From Methylophilus sp. 13 (GTDB taxonomy: Bacteria > Pseudomonadota > Gammaproteobacteria > Burkholderiales > Methylophilaceae): a stretch of DNA of 64,000 nucleotides. Position 1 is the stretch's first letter. Each line of letters starts with the position of its first letter. The notes beneath the pieces were generated by a model. That model worked only from the letters and a program-made list of their open reading frames with translations. It did no database searches and was not told the DNA's origin. Of the stretch, positions 45,258 to 53,525 are shown piece by piece. The position numbers and the translations under genes are program-made. Where the stretch lies: positions 186,001 to 250,000 of the forward strand of contig NZ_JADKYR010000001.1 in assembly GCF_015354335.1 (NCBI RefSeq), in the 5' to 3' direction.

Positions 45258-47582
45258 TCATGCGAGTAGTTTCTCGCGCTTAGGGTCATAAAAAGGCAAC
45301 TTCACGACCTCTCCCGCCAAACGTTTCTGTTGCCCATCCAGCTTACCTATATCCAGGCGCGTGCCTATGCTGGAAAAATCGGGTGCCACGCGCACGATAG
45401 CAATCTGTTTTCCCATCAATGGCGAATAAGTAGCGCTGGTGACGATGCCAACCGGGAAACGCCCATGATAAACATGATCGCCATGACTGGCAGGGTCGCC
45501 ACCTTGCAGAATCATGCCGACTAAACGATGTCGGCTCTCTGGCGCTTGCCGCGACAAGGCTTCACGGCCGATAAAGTTTTCCTGTTTGCTATGTAAAGGC
45601 ACACTGAAACCAGTGCCTGCTTCAAATGGATTGGTACTGTGGTCAAACTCGTGCTCAGCCATACTCAAGCCGGCTTCAATGCGCAGGATGTCAAGCGCAT
45701 TCAACCCCATAGGGGCAATCTGAAAGCGCTGACCCGCTTGCCACACAGCATCCCATAATGCTTCGCTATCATCGGGGTGACACCAGACTTCATAGCCCAG
45801 TTCGCCTGTATATCCGGTTCTGGAAACCATCAAGGGCACGCCTGCAGCCCCTCCTAGCCGGCCAATCGTAAAGTGAAACCATTTGAGTTTTTCAACCGAG
45901 GGCTGACTATCAGGGGTCCAAATCAGCTTGCTTAACAATTCACGGCTGTTCGGGCCCTGCACAGCGAGATTGTCTAGCTGTGCGCTGGCGTTGCGGATGC
46001 TGACTTTAAAGCCTTTTTCTTGGGCTTTTTCCCTCATCCAGATACCGGTGTATTCCGCACCGCAGCACCAGCGAAAAGCCTGTTCCCCCATACGGAATAT
46101 GGTGCCATCATCGATCATGCCGCCGGTTTCAAGACAAATCGCCGAGTGCGCAATTTCACCGATGGCCATGCGGCTGATGTTCTGCGTTAATACATACTGC
46201 AAAAAAGCCACCACATCAGGGCCGACGATTTCAAATTTGCGTATCACCGACAAATCTAACAATGCCACGCGTTCACGACAGGCGAGATATTCGGCATTCG
46301 TCCCCCAGCCATCGTATTCAGTGGCCACCCAATAGCCTGCATAGTCGATAAACTTTTTGGTCAGTGCGGAAGTTCGGGGGTGAAAACCAGAAGATTTGGT
46401 CATGCGTGGCAGCTCCTCAGAAGTGTTTCGATAGGCAATGGCGCGTGGGAAAAATTGTTCAGCATCGTAAATACGCACATGAATATCGGTCGGATGCCAG
46501 CCATTGGCAGGATCAATATCGTCAGGACAAGCAGAAGAGGCGCAGACAAGGTCTCGCTCAGCACGCATTAAAATATAATCCCCCGCCCGTGACCACGGTT
46601 CATCCATCAGCACGGCGCCCGAGGCGTCAATAAAGGTGTTAAAAAACAAATTAATCGCTGGCCAGCCAGCCCGTGGTGCAATGCCATACTTAGCCAACAG
46701 TTGGTTAAAGTTGTCGGTGCAACTGGCGTGGCCGAAATAGCCACTGTCTTCGTAGTATTTGGGGGTACAAGCCAGTAGAAAACTATCGTGCCGACCCACG
46801 GTATCCTGCACCACTTCTGTCATCGGTTTCAGATCCGAACCAAGGTATCGTGAGTGCAATCCGGGTACAGGATTGCTCAAGCCCATCACCGTTCTGGTCG
46901 CTGTCGCATCCAGCCCCAACACAATGCCTTGTTCCAAAGCCTGTTTATCAAACGCAATAAAATCCGAGCACTGCTTGCCAGACACATCAATAATCTGAAT
47001 CCATTCGCCTTTTTTGACTTCATAGGTCTGTGCCGTGGCGCGATTAACCCTCAACTCGTGCTTGATTGGCGCCAAGGGTGCGGGCAAGGGTGGTTCTGCC
47101 AGATTGGCGTAAGTCACGGTAATGTCCACTTCAGTGACTGGCGTGTGCGCTTCAACGGACATGTTTGGGCCAGCCACGACAATCACGACAGTCAAAGCAT
47201 TTGCTGCTGTAAATTTGGCATGCTCTGCACCTGACACTGTGATTGCTTGCTGTAAAGAAGCGTCATCCAGCTGCCAAGTGTTTAATTGATTACGCAGCCT
47301 TTGGGAGGCTGCACCACCCTGCTCAAGTTGCTGTTGAATACCGATAGCGACGCCTGGCGGACGCTTATCGAGTAACGCAGGTGCCAATGTGCCATGAGCA
47401 TCCAATACAATCAGCTCAGTGCTTTGCGCTTGGTCTGGACTTAGAATTTCAAGCCGGTCGCCCGCGCTCAGCGATAATTGAATGGCATGTTGTCCATCCA
47501 GACGGTACTTGCTAATAGGCTTGGTGAAGGAAGCGCCAAAATAATAGTCCTCCCCCCACTGCTGTTCTTTGATTGCTTGCAT
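45258..47582 (-). CDS. tdm: Trimethylamine N-oxide demethylase (aldolase)
   Basis: Splits TMAO to dimethylamine and formaldehyde; a C-terminal folate domain can catch the formaldehyde. The 774-residue protein has an N-terminal DUF1989-type domain (about 170-390) with GKQCSDF, DTVGRHDSFLLACTPKYYEDSGYFG, HASCTDN and DLVCASSACPDD. His285, Cys288 and Cys352 keep the spacing I recall for the zinc ligands of Methylocella silvestris Tdm (His276, Cys279, Cys343). Residues about 400-770 form a GcvT-like aminomethyltransferase/folate domain. Divergent from tmm, sharing a 428-base regulatory region. Confidence 0.93.
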   Translation of the reverse strand: MQAIKEQQWGEDYYFGASFTKPISKYRLDGQHAIQLSLSAGDRLEILSPDQAQSTELIVLDAHGTLAPALLDKRPPGVAIGIQQQLEQGGAASQRLRNQLNTWQLDDASLQQAITVSGAEHAKFTAANALTVVIVVAGPNMSVEAHTPVTEVDITVTYANLAEPPLPAPLAPIKHELRVNRATAQTYEVKKGEWIQIIDVSGKQCSDFIAFDKQALEQGIVLGLDATATRTVMGLSNPVPGLHSRYLGSDLKPMTEVVQDTVGRHDSFLLACTPKYYEDSGYFGHASCTDNFNQLLAKYGIAPRAGWPAINLFFNTFIDASGAVLMDEPWSRAGDYILMRAERDLVCASSACPDDIDPANGWHPTDIHVRIYDAEQFFPRAIAYRNTSEELPRMTKSSGFHPRTSALTKKFIDYAGYWVATEYDGWGTNAEYLACRERVALLDLSVIRKFEIVGPDVVAFLQYVLTQNISRMAIGEIAHSAICLETGGMIDDGTIFRMGEQAFRWCCGAEYTGIWMREKAQEKGFKVSIRNASAQLDNLAVQGPNSRELLSKLIWTPDSQPSVEKLKWFHFTIGRLGGAAGVPLMVSRTGYTGELGYEVWCHPDDSEALWDAVWQAGQRFQIAPMGLNALDILRIEAGLSMAEHEFDHSTNPFEAGTGFSVPLHSKQENFIGREALSRQAPESRHRLVGMILQGGDPASHGDHVYHGRFPVGIVTSATYSPLMGKQIAIVRVAPDFSSIGTRLDIGKLDGQQKRLAGEVVKLPFYDPKREKLLA

Positions 47583-48010
47583 CGATTCACCATGTCTTAC
47601 GAAGTGTCCAAGTTAAGAGCGTGCCTATCCTATGGATATCTATTAATAGGTTGATATTCACCAACAGGCTGTTATCCAGTGCACTAATATTGACTTTGAC
47701 GGCATGAGATTCAATTACCCTCATGGCGTACCTCTTTGGTATTAGGCTTCGCCCTCACTCAGCCATGTCAACAGTGCATAAGTGCCAGCGATTCTGTTGT
47801 ATCCACAATGGCTGGGCTATGCGCGGTCATCAAAACGCACTCAACACATTTCCAGCCACGGCCTAATCAACGTGATGACCTCACCATCACTTACCCAATT
47901 TGGAGTACTTCTTGATGAGGATTTTTCATCTTGGTGAAGCAGGTTACTTTAGCGACATCGCGCTTCTAAACGCGGCGCAAACTAATCAATCAGATTTATG
48001 GAGAATCCTA
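47583..48010. promoter_or_regulatory. tdm/tmm divergent control region
   Basis: No reliable gene; the 37 codons in front of tmm are not family-like. It contains a NarL-type 7-2-7 dyad (47892-47907), an overlapping TACCTCT heptamer with a perfect TACC-N5-GGTA dyad (47729-47741), and GGTTGATATTCACCAAC near 47650. GGAG at 48000-48003 serves tmm. Confidence 0.65.
47892..47907 (+). promoter_or_regulatory. NarL-type 7-2-7 dyad upstream of tmm
   Basis: TACCCAA-TT-TGGAGTA. Each half matches the TACYYMT heptamer of NarL at six of seven bases in the classic inverted 7-2-7 layout. It lies about 104 bases before the tmm ATG. It shares TACCC-N5-GGAGTA exactly with the site at 56163-56178. Confidence 0.65.
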
Positions 48011-49381
48011 ATGTCAACGCGAATAGCCATACTCGGCGCGGGTCCTAGCGGCCTCGCACAGCTTAGAGCCTTTCAATCAGCCCAGGCAAAAGGCGCTCAA
48101 ATTCCAGAAATTGTGTGTTTTGAAAAACAAAGCGACTGGGGTGGGTTGTGGAATTACACCTGGCGTACAGGGACAGATGAACATGGCGAGCCTGTCCATG
48201 GCAGTATGTATCGTTATCTTTGGTCTAACGGTCCCAAAGAGTGTCTGGAATTTGCCGACTACACCTTTGAAGAACATTTTGGCAGGCCGATCGCCTCATA
48301 CCCACCACGCGAAGTGTTGTTTGATTACATCAAAGGTCGCGTAGAGAAAGCAGGTGTGCGCAATTATATTCGCTTTAATACGGCTGTACGCAATGTCATC
48401 TTTAGTGAGGTGACTCAGAAGTTCACCGTGACTGTGCAAGATCACACCACGGATACCATTTACGCAGAGGAATTTGATTACGTGGTCTGCGCAACAGGGC
48501 ATTTCTCTACCCCAAAAATCCCGAGTTTTGAAGGCTTTGACAAGTTTGGCGGCCGCATCTTGCATGCCCATGATTTCCGGGATGCCCTGGAGTTTAAAGA
48601 CAAAGACATTCTATTGGTTGGCAGTAGTTATTCCGCAGAAGATATAGGCTCACAATGTTACAAATATGGGGCACGCAGCATCATCAGCTGTTACCGCACC
48701 GCACCAATGAATTATAAATGGCCCAAAAACTGGGAAGAAAAACCCAATCTGGTCAGAGTCGATACGGATACTGCTTATTTTCTCGATGGCAGCTCGCGAA
48801 AAGTGGATGCGATTATTCTGTGCACCGGCTATTTGCACCACTTTCCATTCCTCGCAGATGATTTACGCCTAAAAACCAACAATCGACTATGGCCACTTAA
48901 CCTGTATAAAGGCGTTGCATGGGAAGACAATCCAAAATTCTTCTATATCGGCATGCAGGATCAGTGGTATTCCTTCAATATGTTTGATGCGCAGGCTTGG
49001 TACGTGCGAGACATTATTTTGGGACGTATTGAATTACCGGCAAAAGCCGAGATGAAAGTGCATAGCATGCTATGGCGTGAAAAAGAACTGGCGCTACAAA
49101 CGGCGGAAGAAATGTACACCTACCAAGGCGACTATATTCAGGAGCTGATAGATGCCACTGATTATCCATCATTTGATATTCCTGCGGTCAACAAGACCTT
49201 CCTTGAATGGAAGTATCATAAAAAGCAAAACATCATGACTTTCCGTGATCACTCTTATCGCTCCTTGATGACGGGCACCATGTCCCCACCCCATCACACA
49301 CCTTGGTTAGAGGCGTTGGACGACTCATTAGAAGCCTATCTCTCCGATAAAAGCGAATTGCCTGCGGTGAAAGAGGCTTAA
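48011..49381 (+). CDS. tmm: Trimethylamine monooxygenase
   Basis: Flavin-containing monooxygenase converting TMA to TMAO with NADPH and oxygen. From the ATG at 48011 (GGAG seven bases upstream) the protein has 456 residues. FAD site GAGPSG at 9-14; the FMO motif [11 protein letters not shown] at 179-189; NADPH site [10 protein letters not shown] at 204-213. Tyr207, which I recall as functionally important in marine and Methylocella Tmm, is present. Length and motifs match Tmm well. An upstream ATG at 47900 gives a non-conserved extension. Followed after 93 bases by the dimethylamine monooxygenase genes. Confidence 0.93.
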   Translation: MSTRIAILGAGPSGLAQLRAFQSAQAKGAQIPEIVCFEKQSDWGGLWNYTWRTGTDEHGEPVHGSMYRYLWSNGPKECLEFADYTFEEHFGRPIASYPPREVLFDYIKGRVEKAGVRNYIRFNTAVRNVIFSEVTQKFTVTVQDHTTDTIYAEEFDYVVCATGHFSTPKIPSFEGFDKFGGRILHAHDFRDALEFKDKDILLVGSSYSAEDIGSQCYKYGARSIISCYRTAPMNYKWPKNWEEKPNLVRVDTDTAYFLDGSSRKVDAIILCTGYLHHFPFLADDLRLKTNNRLWPLNLYKGVAWEDNPKFFYIGMQDQWYSFNMFDAQAWYVRDIILGRIELPAKAEMKVHSMLWREKELALQTAEEMYTYQGDYIQELIDATDYPSFDIPAVNKTFLEWKYHKKQNIMTFRDHSYRSLMTGTMSPPHHTPWLEALDDSLEAYLSDKSELPAVKEA

Positions 49382-49474
49382 GTTAAAGGATATGTTCTCT
49401 AAGGTGCTCACTTCATCCTGCGCAAAAAGCACCCTTATTGGATAACCATGGATATGATTTAACGGAAAAATACG

Positions 49475-50080
49475 ATGGAACGCGGATATTGGATTCGAAG
49501 TAAGCCGGTCTATTCAACCTTGGTCTGGCAACAACAAGCAAACGCACATATTGTGCTGGTTGAAGGCAGTGCTGGGGGCCTGGCGGCAATGAAGTTATTC
49601 CAGCAAATGCATCCAGAGCACCCTACCAAAGTACTCTACGCGAGAAACCCCGTGGTGCAACAGGATTTCAGCGTCCCCTTAAGCAAGGTCGTGCCGGATG
49701 CGCTGTTGATGTTTGAAACGACAGAGGAGTCTCTCGTTGCATTTGAGGCCCATTTATCCAGTGCATGCATGGGCTTACGCATCTACGTGGCAGGCTCTGA
49801 GCGCTTTATCTGGCAGGTGGCTCAAATGGCTGACAAGTATGGCATTGATGACAGTGACATCCTCAAAGAGCTCGTTGGCACCTTAGCTAGGCCTATCTAT
49901 TGCGTGCACTGCAAGACCATCTCTTATGAAGCGCATACCAATATCAAAAAATGTGATGGCTGCGGCAAACAACTGTTTGTCAGAGACCACTTTTCTAGAC
50001 GTCTTGGTGCTTATATGGGGCTGATGGTGGACGCTGAAGACCCAGGGCAGATTCCAAGCATTGAGGAGATTTATCCTTGA
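49475..50080 (+). CDS. dmmA: Dimethylamine monooxygenase subunit DmmA-like
   Basis: A 201-residue cytoplasmic protein. The N-terminal two thirds have a Rossmann-like pattern (IVLVEGSAGGLAAMKLFQQ, LRIYVAGSERFIWQVAQMADKYG). The end is a zinc-ribbon with Cys143, Cys146, Cys160 and Cys163 (YCVHCKTISYEAHTNIKKC, DGCGKQLFVRDHFSRRLGAY). This layout fits the DmmA/gamma-type subunit of the dimethylamine monooxygenase, whose role is probably electron or subunit docking. The stop codon overlaps the next start (TTGA). Confidence 0.82.
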   Translation: MERGYWIRSKPVYSTLVWQQQANAHIVLVEGSAGGLAAMKLFQQMHPEHPTKVLYARNPVVQQDFSVPLSKVVPDALLMFETTEESLVAFEAHLSSACMGLRIYVAGSERFIWQVAQMADKYGIDDSDILKELVGTLARPIYCVHCKTISYEAHTNIKKCDGCGKQLFVRDHFSRRLGAYMGLMVDAEDPGQIPSIEEIYP

Positions 50081-51030
50081 GTACATTTAAAGTTGTTGTT
50101 TCAAATATTCAGCAAATCACTCCGCTGATTAAGCAGTTCTCTTTTATCAGGGAGGATGGCGCAAGTTTCCCTCCATTTTCAGGGGGAAGTCATGTGGTTG
50201 TTGCGATGAACATTAATGGCCGACTCCATCGCAACCCTTACTCACTGATGGGCTCTCCACAGGCGCCTGATGCTTATCACATTGCCGTGCGCCTACAAGA
50301 GCACTCACGCGGCGGCTCGGCTTACCTCCATCACGAGGTAAACGTTGGCTCTCAATTAGAAATCACGTATCCAAATAACTTATTCGCGTTGGATAAAAGA
50401 GCGCGTAAACATCTACTCGTCGCTGGTGGCATTGGCATCACCCCATTCATGTCGCAGATTGAAGATTTAATCAGGACCAAAGCCAATTACGAATTGCATT
50501 ACGCCTATCGCTCTCAGGATCACGCGGCATTCACCTCTACCCTGAAAGAAAAATGCGATGAAAGAATCCGTGTGTATGTCGAAAGCGAAGGACTCAGCAT
50601 TGATCTCAAAGCGCTATTAAGCAAACAACCCCTGGGCACCCACGTCTATGTGTGTGGACCGAATGCGATGGTGGTGGCTTTAATTGAAACGGCGCGATCA
50701 CTGGGTTGGCCAGAAAATCATATCCATAGCGAACAGTTTTTAGCGCCGCCTTCAGGTGAACCATTCAAAGTGAAATTGGCAAAATCTAACATTGAAGTTC
50801 ATGTCCCCGCAGAAATGAGCATGTTGGAAGCCATTGAAGCGGCAGGGGTGGATGCGCCCTACTCTTGCCGTGGCGGCGCATGTGGCCGCTGTGAGCTGGA
50901 AGTCATCCGAACTGATGGCGTGCTGGTGCATCAAGATCACTATTTATCAGAAGCAGACAAGGCGGCTGGCAAAAAGATTATGCCTTGCGTCTCGCGCGCA
51001 AAATGCCACTCCTTAGAAATCAATCTTTAA
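50077..51030 (+). CDS. Dimethylamine monooxygenase reductase subunit (PDR/VanB type)
   Basis: A 317-residue NAD(P)H:flavin/2Fe-2S reductase. Flavin-binding N-terminal barrel (RNPYSLMGSPQAPDAYHIAV), NADH domain (LLVAGGIGITPFMSQIEDL, VYVCGPNAMV) and a plant-type ferredoxin domain with Cys264, Cys269, Cys272 and Cys304 (PYSCRGGACGRC, MPC). It would pass electrons to the heme subunit. The TTG start overlaps the previous stop, with GAGGAG upstream; no ATG fits the N-terminus. It is the Dmm reductase by context. Confidence 0.88.
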   Translation: MSTFKVVVSNIQQITPLIKQFSFIREDGASFPPFSGGSHVVVAMNINGRLHRNPYSLMGSPQAPDAYHIAVRLQEHSRGGSAYLHHEVNVGSQLEITYPNNLFALDKRARKHLLVAGGIGITPFMSQIEDLIRTKANYELHYAYRSQDHAAFTSTLKEKCDERIRVYVESEGLSIDLKALLSKQPLGTHVYVCGPNAMVVALIETARSLGWPENHIHSEQFLAPPSGEPFKVKLAKSNIEVHVPAEMSMLEAIEAAGVDAPYSCRGGACGRCELEVIRTDGVLVHQDHYLSEADKAAGKKIMPCVSRAKCHSLEINL

Positions 51031-51041
51031 CAGGAAATGCT

Positions 51042-52079
51042 ATGAGCTTAGCTTTTAAAAAAGAAACCTTTCGTGATGACTATACTTACCAAAACTCACC
51101 CGAGGCCATCAAACGGTTTCCATTTCCGTTCGCAGAAGACACCTATATGTATTCAGTGAATATTGAGCCCCACACCAAGGGGCCGGTGGGCGCTGTGACT
51201 GAATTTGCTTTTGATATTGATGAGCACTACGTCGCTGAATGCGAGGATAAAGCCAAAACATTAGCGCTAGATGCGGGACGGTACCAGGCCTTGCCACACA
51301 TGGCGGAGGCGCAATGGGACTTTCTAGAGCTGACGATGGAAAGTTTATCGAACGACTATCCTGACCTATTTTTGCTCAAAAAAGACGGCCTATTGTGGAC
51401 CTGGGAAAATAAACCGCTTGGGATTAAAAACACGTTTACATTTGGCGACAGCACCTCATTTGACATGGATCCAATGGAGTATATGGGGAGACAGGTGCAA
51501 GGTGACTTTGTGCTATTGGATCAACGCAACGGTACCTTGTACGCCGATGCTGGCTTTATCACCAGCCAAGCAGATTGGTCGTTGGCCTTTGATGTGGGCA
51601 TGGCGTGGCATGAGTGGCACGGCCCTGTCCCGCAAGTGACGAAACTCGGTGTGATGGACCGTGCTTTAAAATTCCTCATGGCCTTGCAATTGGGTGCACC
51701 CGTACGGCGTTTAAATTGGACCATGACAATTAATCCAAGATTAGATACCTCGCCCGAAAACTATCCCTTATGGGGCGGCGACCGTAATAAAGTGACCATC
51801 GACAATGTGGGCGAGCTTGTACATTTACGTGTTGAGTTACAAAGTCTATTCAGATTGCCACGCAGCAATGCCATACTGTTCAGTATTCGCTGCTATTTAA
51901 TCAATATGAATGAGTTGACCACTTCTGCACGCTGGGCAAAGCGCTTTCATCGCGTGCTAAAGTCATTACATCCGGATTTAGTGGAGTACAAAGGCTTAAC
52001 CAAGTTTAAAGATTTAACGGTGCAATGGCTGTCTAAAAAAGATGATGGCGCAGAAGTGGCATTAGGGACGCACCCATAA
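51042..52079 (+). CDS. Dimethylamine monooxygenase heme subunit (DUF3445)
   Basis: A 345-residue heme-dependent oxidative N-demethylase alpha subunit. The DUF3445 family uses a PAS-fold heme to demethylate dimethylamine (Pseudomonas HODM). Motifs: RFPFPFAEDTYMYSVNI, FTFGDSTSFDMDPMEYMGRQVQGDFVLLDQR, and WHEWHGPVPQVTKLG with RLNWTMTINPRLDTSPENYPLW. The ATG follows AGGAAA; a longer upstream frame overlaps the reductase. Converges on the PAS-protein gene with 25 bases between. Confidence 0.88.
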   Translation: MSLAFKKETFRDDYTYQNSPEAIKRFPFPFAEDTYMYSVNIEPHTKGPVGAVTEFAFDIDEHYVAECEDKAKTLALDAGRYQALPHMAEAQWDFLELTMESLSNDYPDLFLLKKDGLLWTWENKPLGIKNTFTFGDSTSFDMDPMEYMGRQVQGDFVLLDQRNGTLYADAGFITSQADWSLAFDVGMAWHEWHGPVPQVTKLGVMDRALKFLMALQLGAPVRRLNWTMTINPRLDTSPENYPLWGGDRNKVTIDNVGELVHLRVELQSLFRLPRSNAILFSIRCYLINMNELTTSARWAKRFHRVLKSLHPDLVEYKGLTKFKDLTVQWLSKKDDGAEVALGTHP

Positions 52080-52104
52080 TGCTGGATACCCTCTAGCTTG
52101 AAAA

Positions 52105-53484
52105 TCACATGAAATACTTTTGTAAACTCTGTATGGCCTGTGATCCATCTTCTTGAGCCACATCGGTAATGAAGCCTTCAAGTGCTAACAACTCTCCAGC
52201 ACTTGAAAATACCCCTTTACCCTGCTCTAGTACCCATTTAACCGCGCCAGAACGCGTATAAATACGATAAAGTAATTGGAATTTTTGTTGATGCCTGATT
52301 TTCTCTTGCACATGATCCCAGGCGATATTGCGGTCCTCAGGATGAATAATCTGGGCATAGGAAAAGTTGGAGTTGCCTATCATTTCATACGGTTCGTAAC
52401 CGGTAATATCAACCGCGCCTTCACTGACAAATTCAAAACTCCAGTTTTTATCATTTTTACAACGATAAATCATGCCAGGCGTATTGTTGATGAGCGCATT
52501 AAGCAGATGACGATGACTTCTTTTGGTAGACTCCGTGAGCTTCATTTGGCTGATATCGGTGAGGGTACCGATGATGCTGGATCGTTCGCCTTTGTATGCG
52601 GTGGTGTTTTTAGCACGCAACTCCACCCAATGAGAATCGCCATTTCTGGCAATCAGACGAAACTCGACGACGGTCTTATTGCGCTTTCCTTGAATCAGAG
52701 AAGTGATTCTCGCCTCAGCCAACGGTTTATCTTCTGGATGCACAAAAGTAAGTAAGGTTTTATTGAGACATTCTTGTACTTTGTAACCTAACATCGATTC
52801 CCAAGAATGATTTAAGAATATGATTTCTTGATTCACTTTAAGATAAAACACAATTTGTTCTATGTGATTGATGAGTTGCTCATGGATTGAGTTTTCAAGC
52901 TCACTGGATTCCACCATCTTTTGTGAAAGGCTTGAAGAGAATTGGAGTAAATTGACAACAGATCGACTGTCTTCTTGTATGGGTGAAATGGAGACGTGTG
53001 TCGGTAAAATGCTGCCATCCAGGCAGAGCAAACGAATGCGTAAGTGATTCTTTTTATCTTGTGTCGCCGTTGTCTTTGCAAATAGAGAAGCCAGCAGCTG
53101 ATGGTCGCCAGGATGAATAATATTGGTCAACGGCATCCCGACCACTTGCTCCTGCATGCTTAACATGCCAATTTCCATCAGAAATGCTTTGTTCGCAAAC
53201 TTAACAATGTAGCCATCAATGACTGCGGCAGGCGTAGAAAGATTGCTGGACACATCGTTGGCCCAAGTCACGCTATGATCCATCGATGGCTTGGGATGAC
53301 GCGTATAATGTTTACGAAAGATGGGGTAGATTGCAATCAACAACAATGAAGACAATGCAGTGGTTGCAGCGATCATCAATGCAGATAAATGCGTGTTAAA
53401 TGAAGCGCCAGACACCCACCATGCGTTAAAGACGATAAAAAAAATGACACTCAATATTAGTGTGCTAAAAACAAACAAACTCAT
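52105..53484 (-). CDS. Membrane protein with PAS domains and no output domain
   Basis: A 459-residue protein: two N-terminal membrane helices (LFVFSTLILSVIFFIVFNAWW and a second to about residue 58), then three PAS/PAC units (about 85-195, 205-315 and 325-450). The third ends four helical turns before the C-terminus. No kinase, GGDEF, EAL, HTH or cyclase domain follows, and the frame closes cleanly with TAA/stop signals. It shares a 41-base promoter space with the kinase gene at 53526. A sensor that works through the partner kinase is plausible (inference). Confidence 0.85.
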   Translation of the reverse strand: MSLFVFSTLILSVIFFIVFNAWWVSGASFNTHLSALMIAATTALSSLLLIAIYPIFRKHYTRHPKPSMDHSVTWANDVSSNLSTPAAVIDGYIVKFANKAFLMEIGMLSMQEQVVGMPLTNIIHPGDHQLLASLFAKTTATQDKKNHLRIRLLCLDGSILPTHVSISPIQEDSRSVVNLLQFSSSLSQKMVESSELENSIHEQLINHIEQIVFYLKVNQEIIFLNHSWESMLGYKVQECLNKTLLTFVHPEDKPLAEARITSLIQGKRNKTVVEFRLIARNGDSHWVELRAKNTTAYKGERSSIIGTLTDISQMKLTESTKRSHRHLLNALINNTPGMIYRCKNDKNWSFEFVSEGAVDITGYEPYEMIGNSNFSYAQIIHPEDRNIAWDHVQEKIRHQQKFQLLYRIYTRSGAVKWVLEQGKGVFSSAGELLALEGFITDVAQEDGSQAIQSLQKYFM

Positions 53485-53525
53485 CTAAGCGCCTTTCGCG
53501 GGAAATTTCAATTCCGGAGTCATCC

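Noticed and set aside
47900-48010. Upstream ATG giving a 37-residue longer Tmm
   Set aside because: The extra residues are not family-like. The ATG at 48011 has GGAG at proper distance and starts directly before the FAD motif.
49401-49436. AAGGTGCT / AGCACC imperfect inverted repeat between tmm and the DmmA-like gene
   Set aside because: The loop is about 20 bases and no T tract follows, so neither a terminator nor an attenuator is supported. The CACCC...GGATA within it is only a poor match to the NarL-type dyad.
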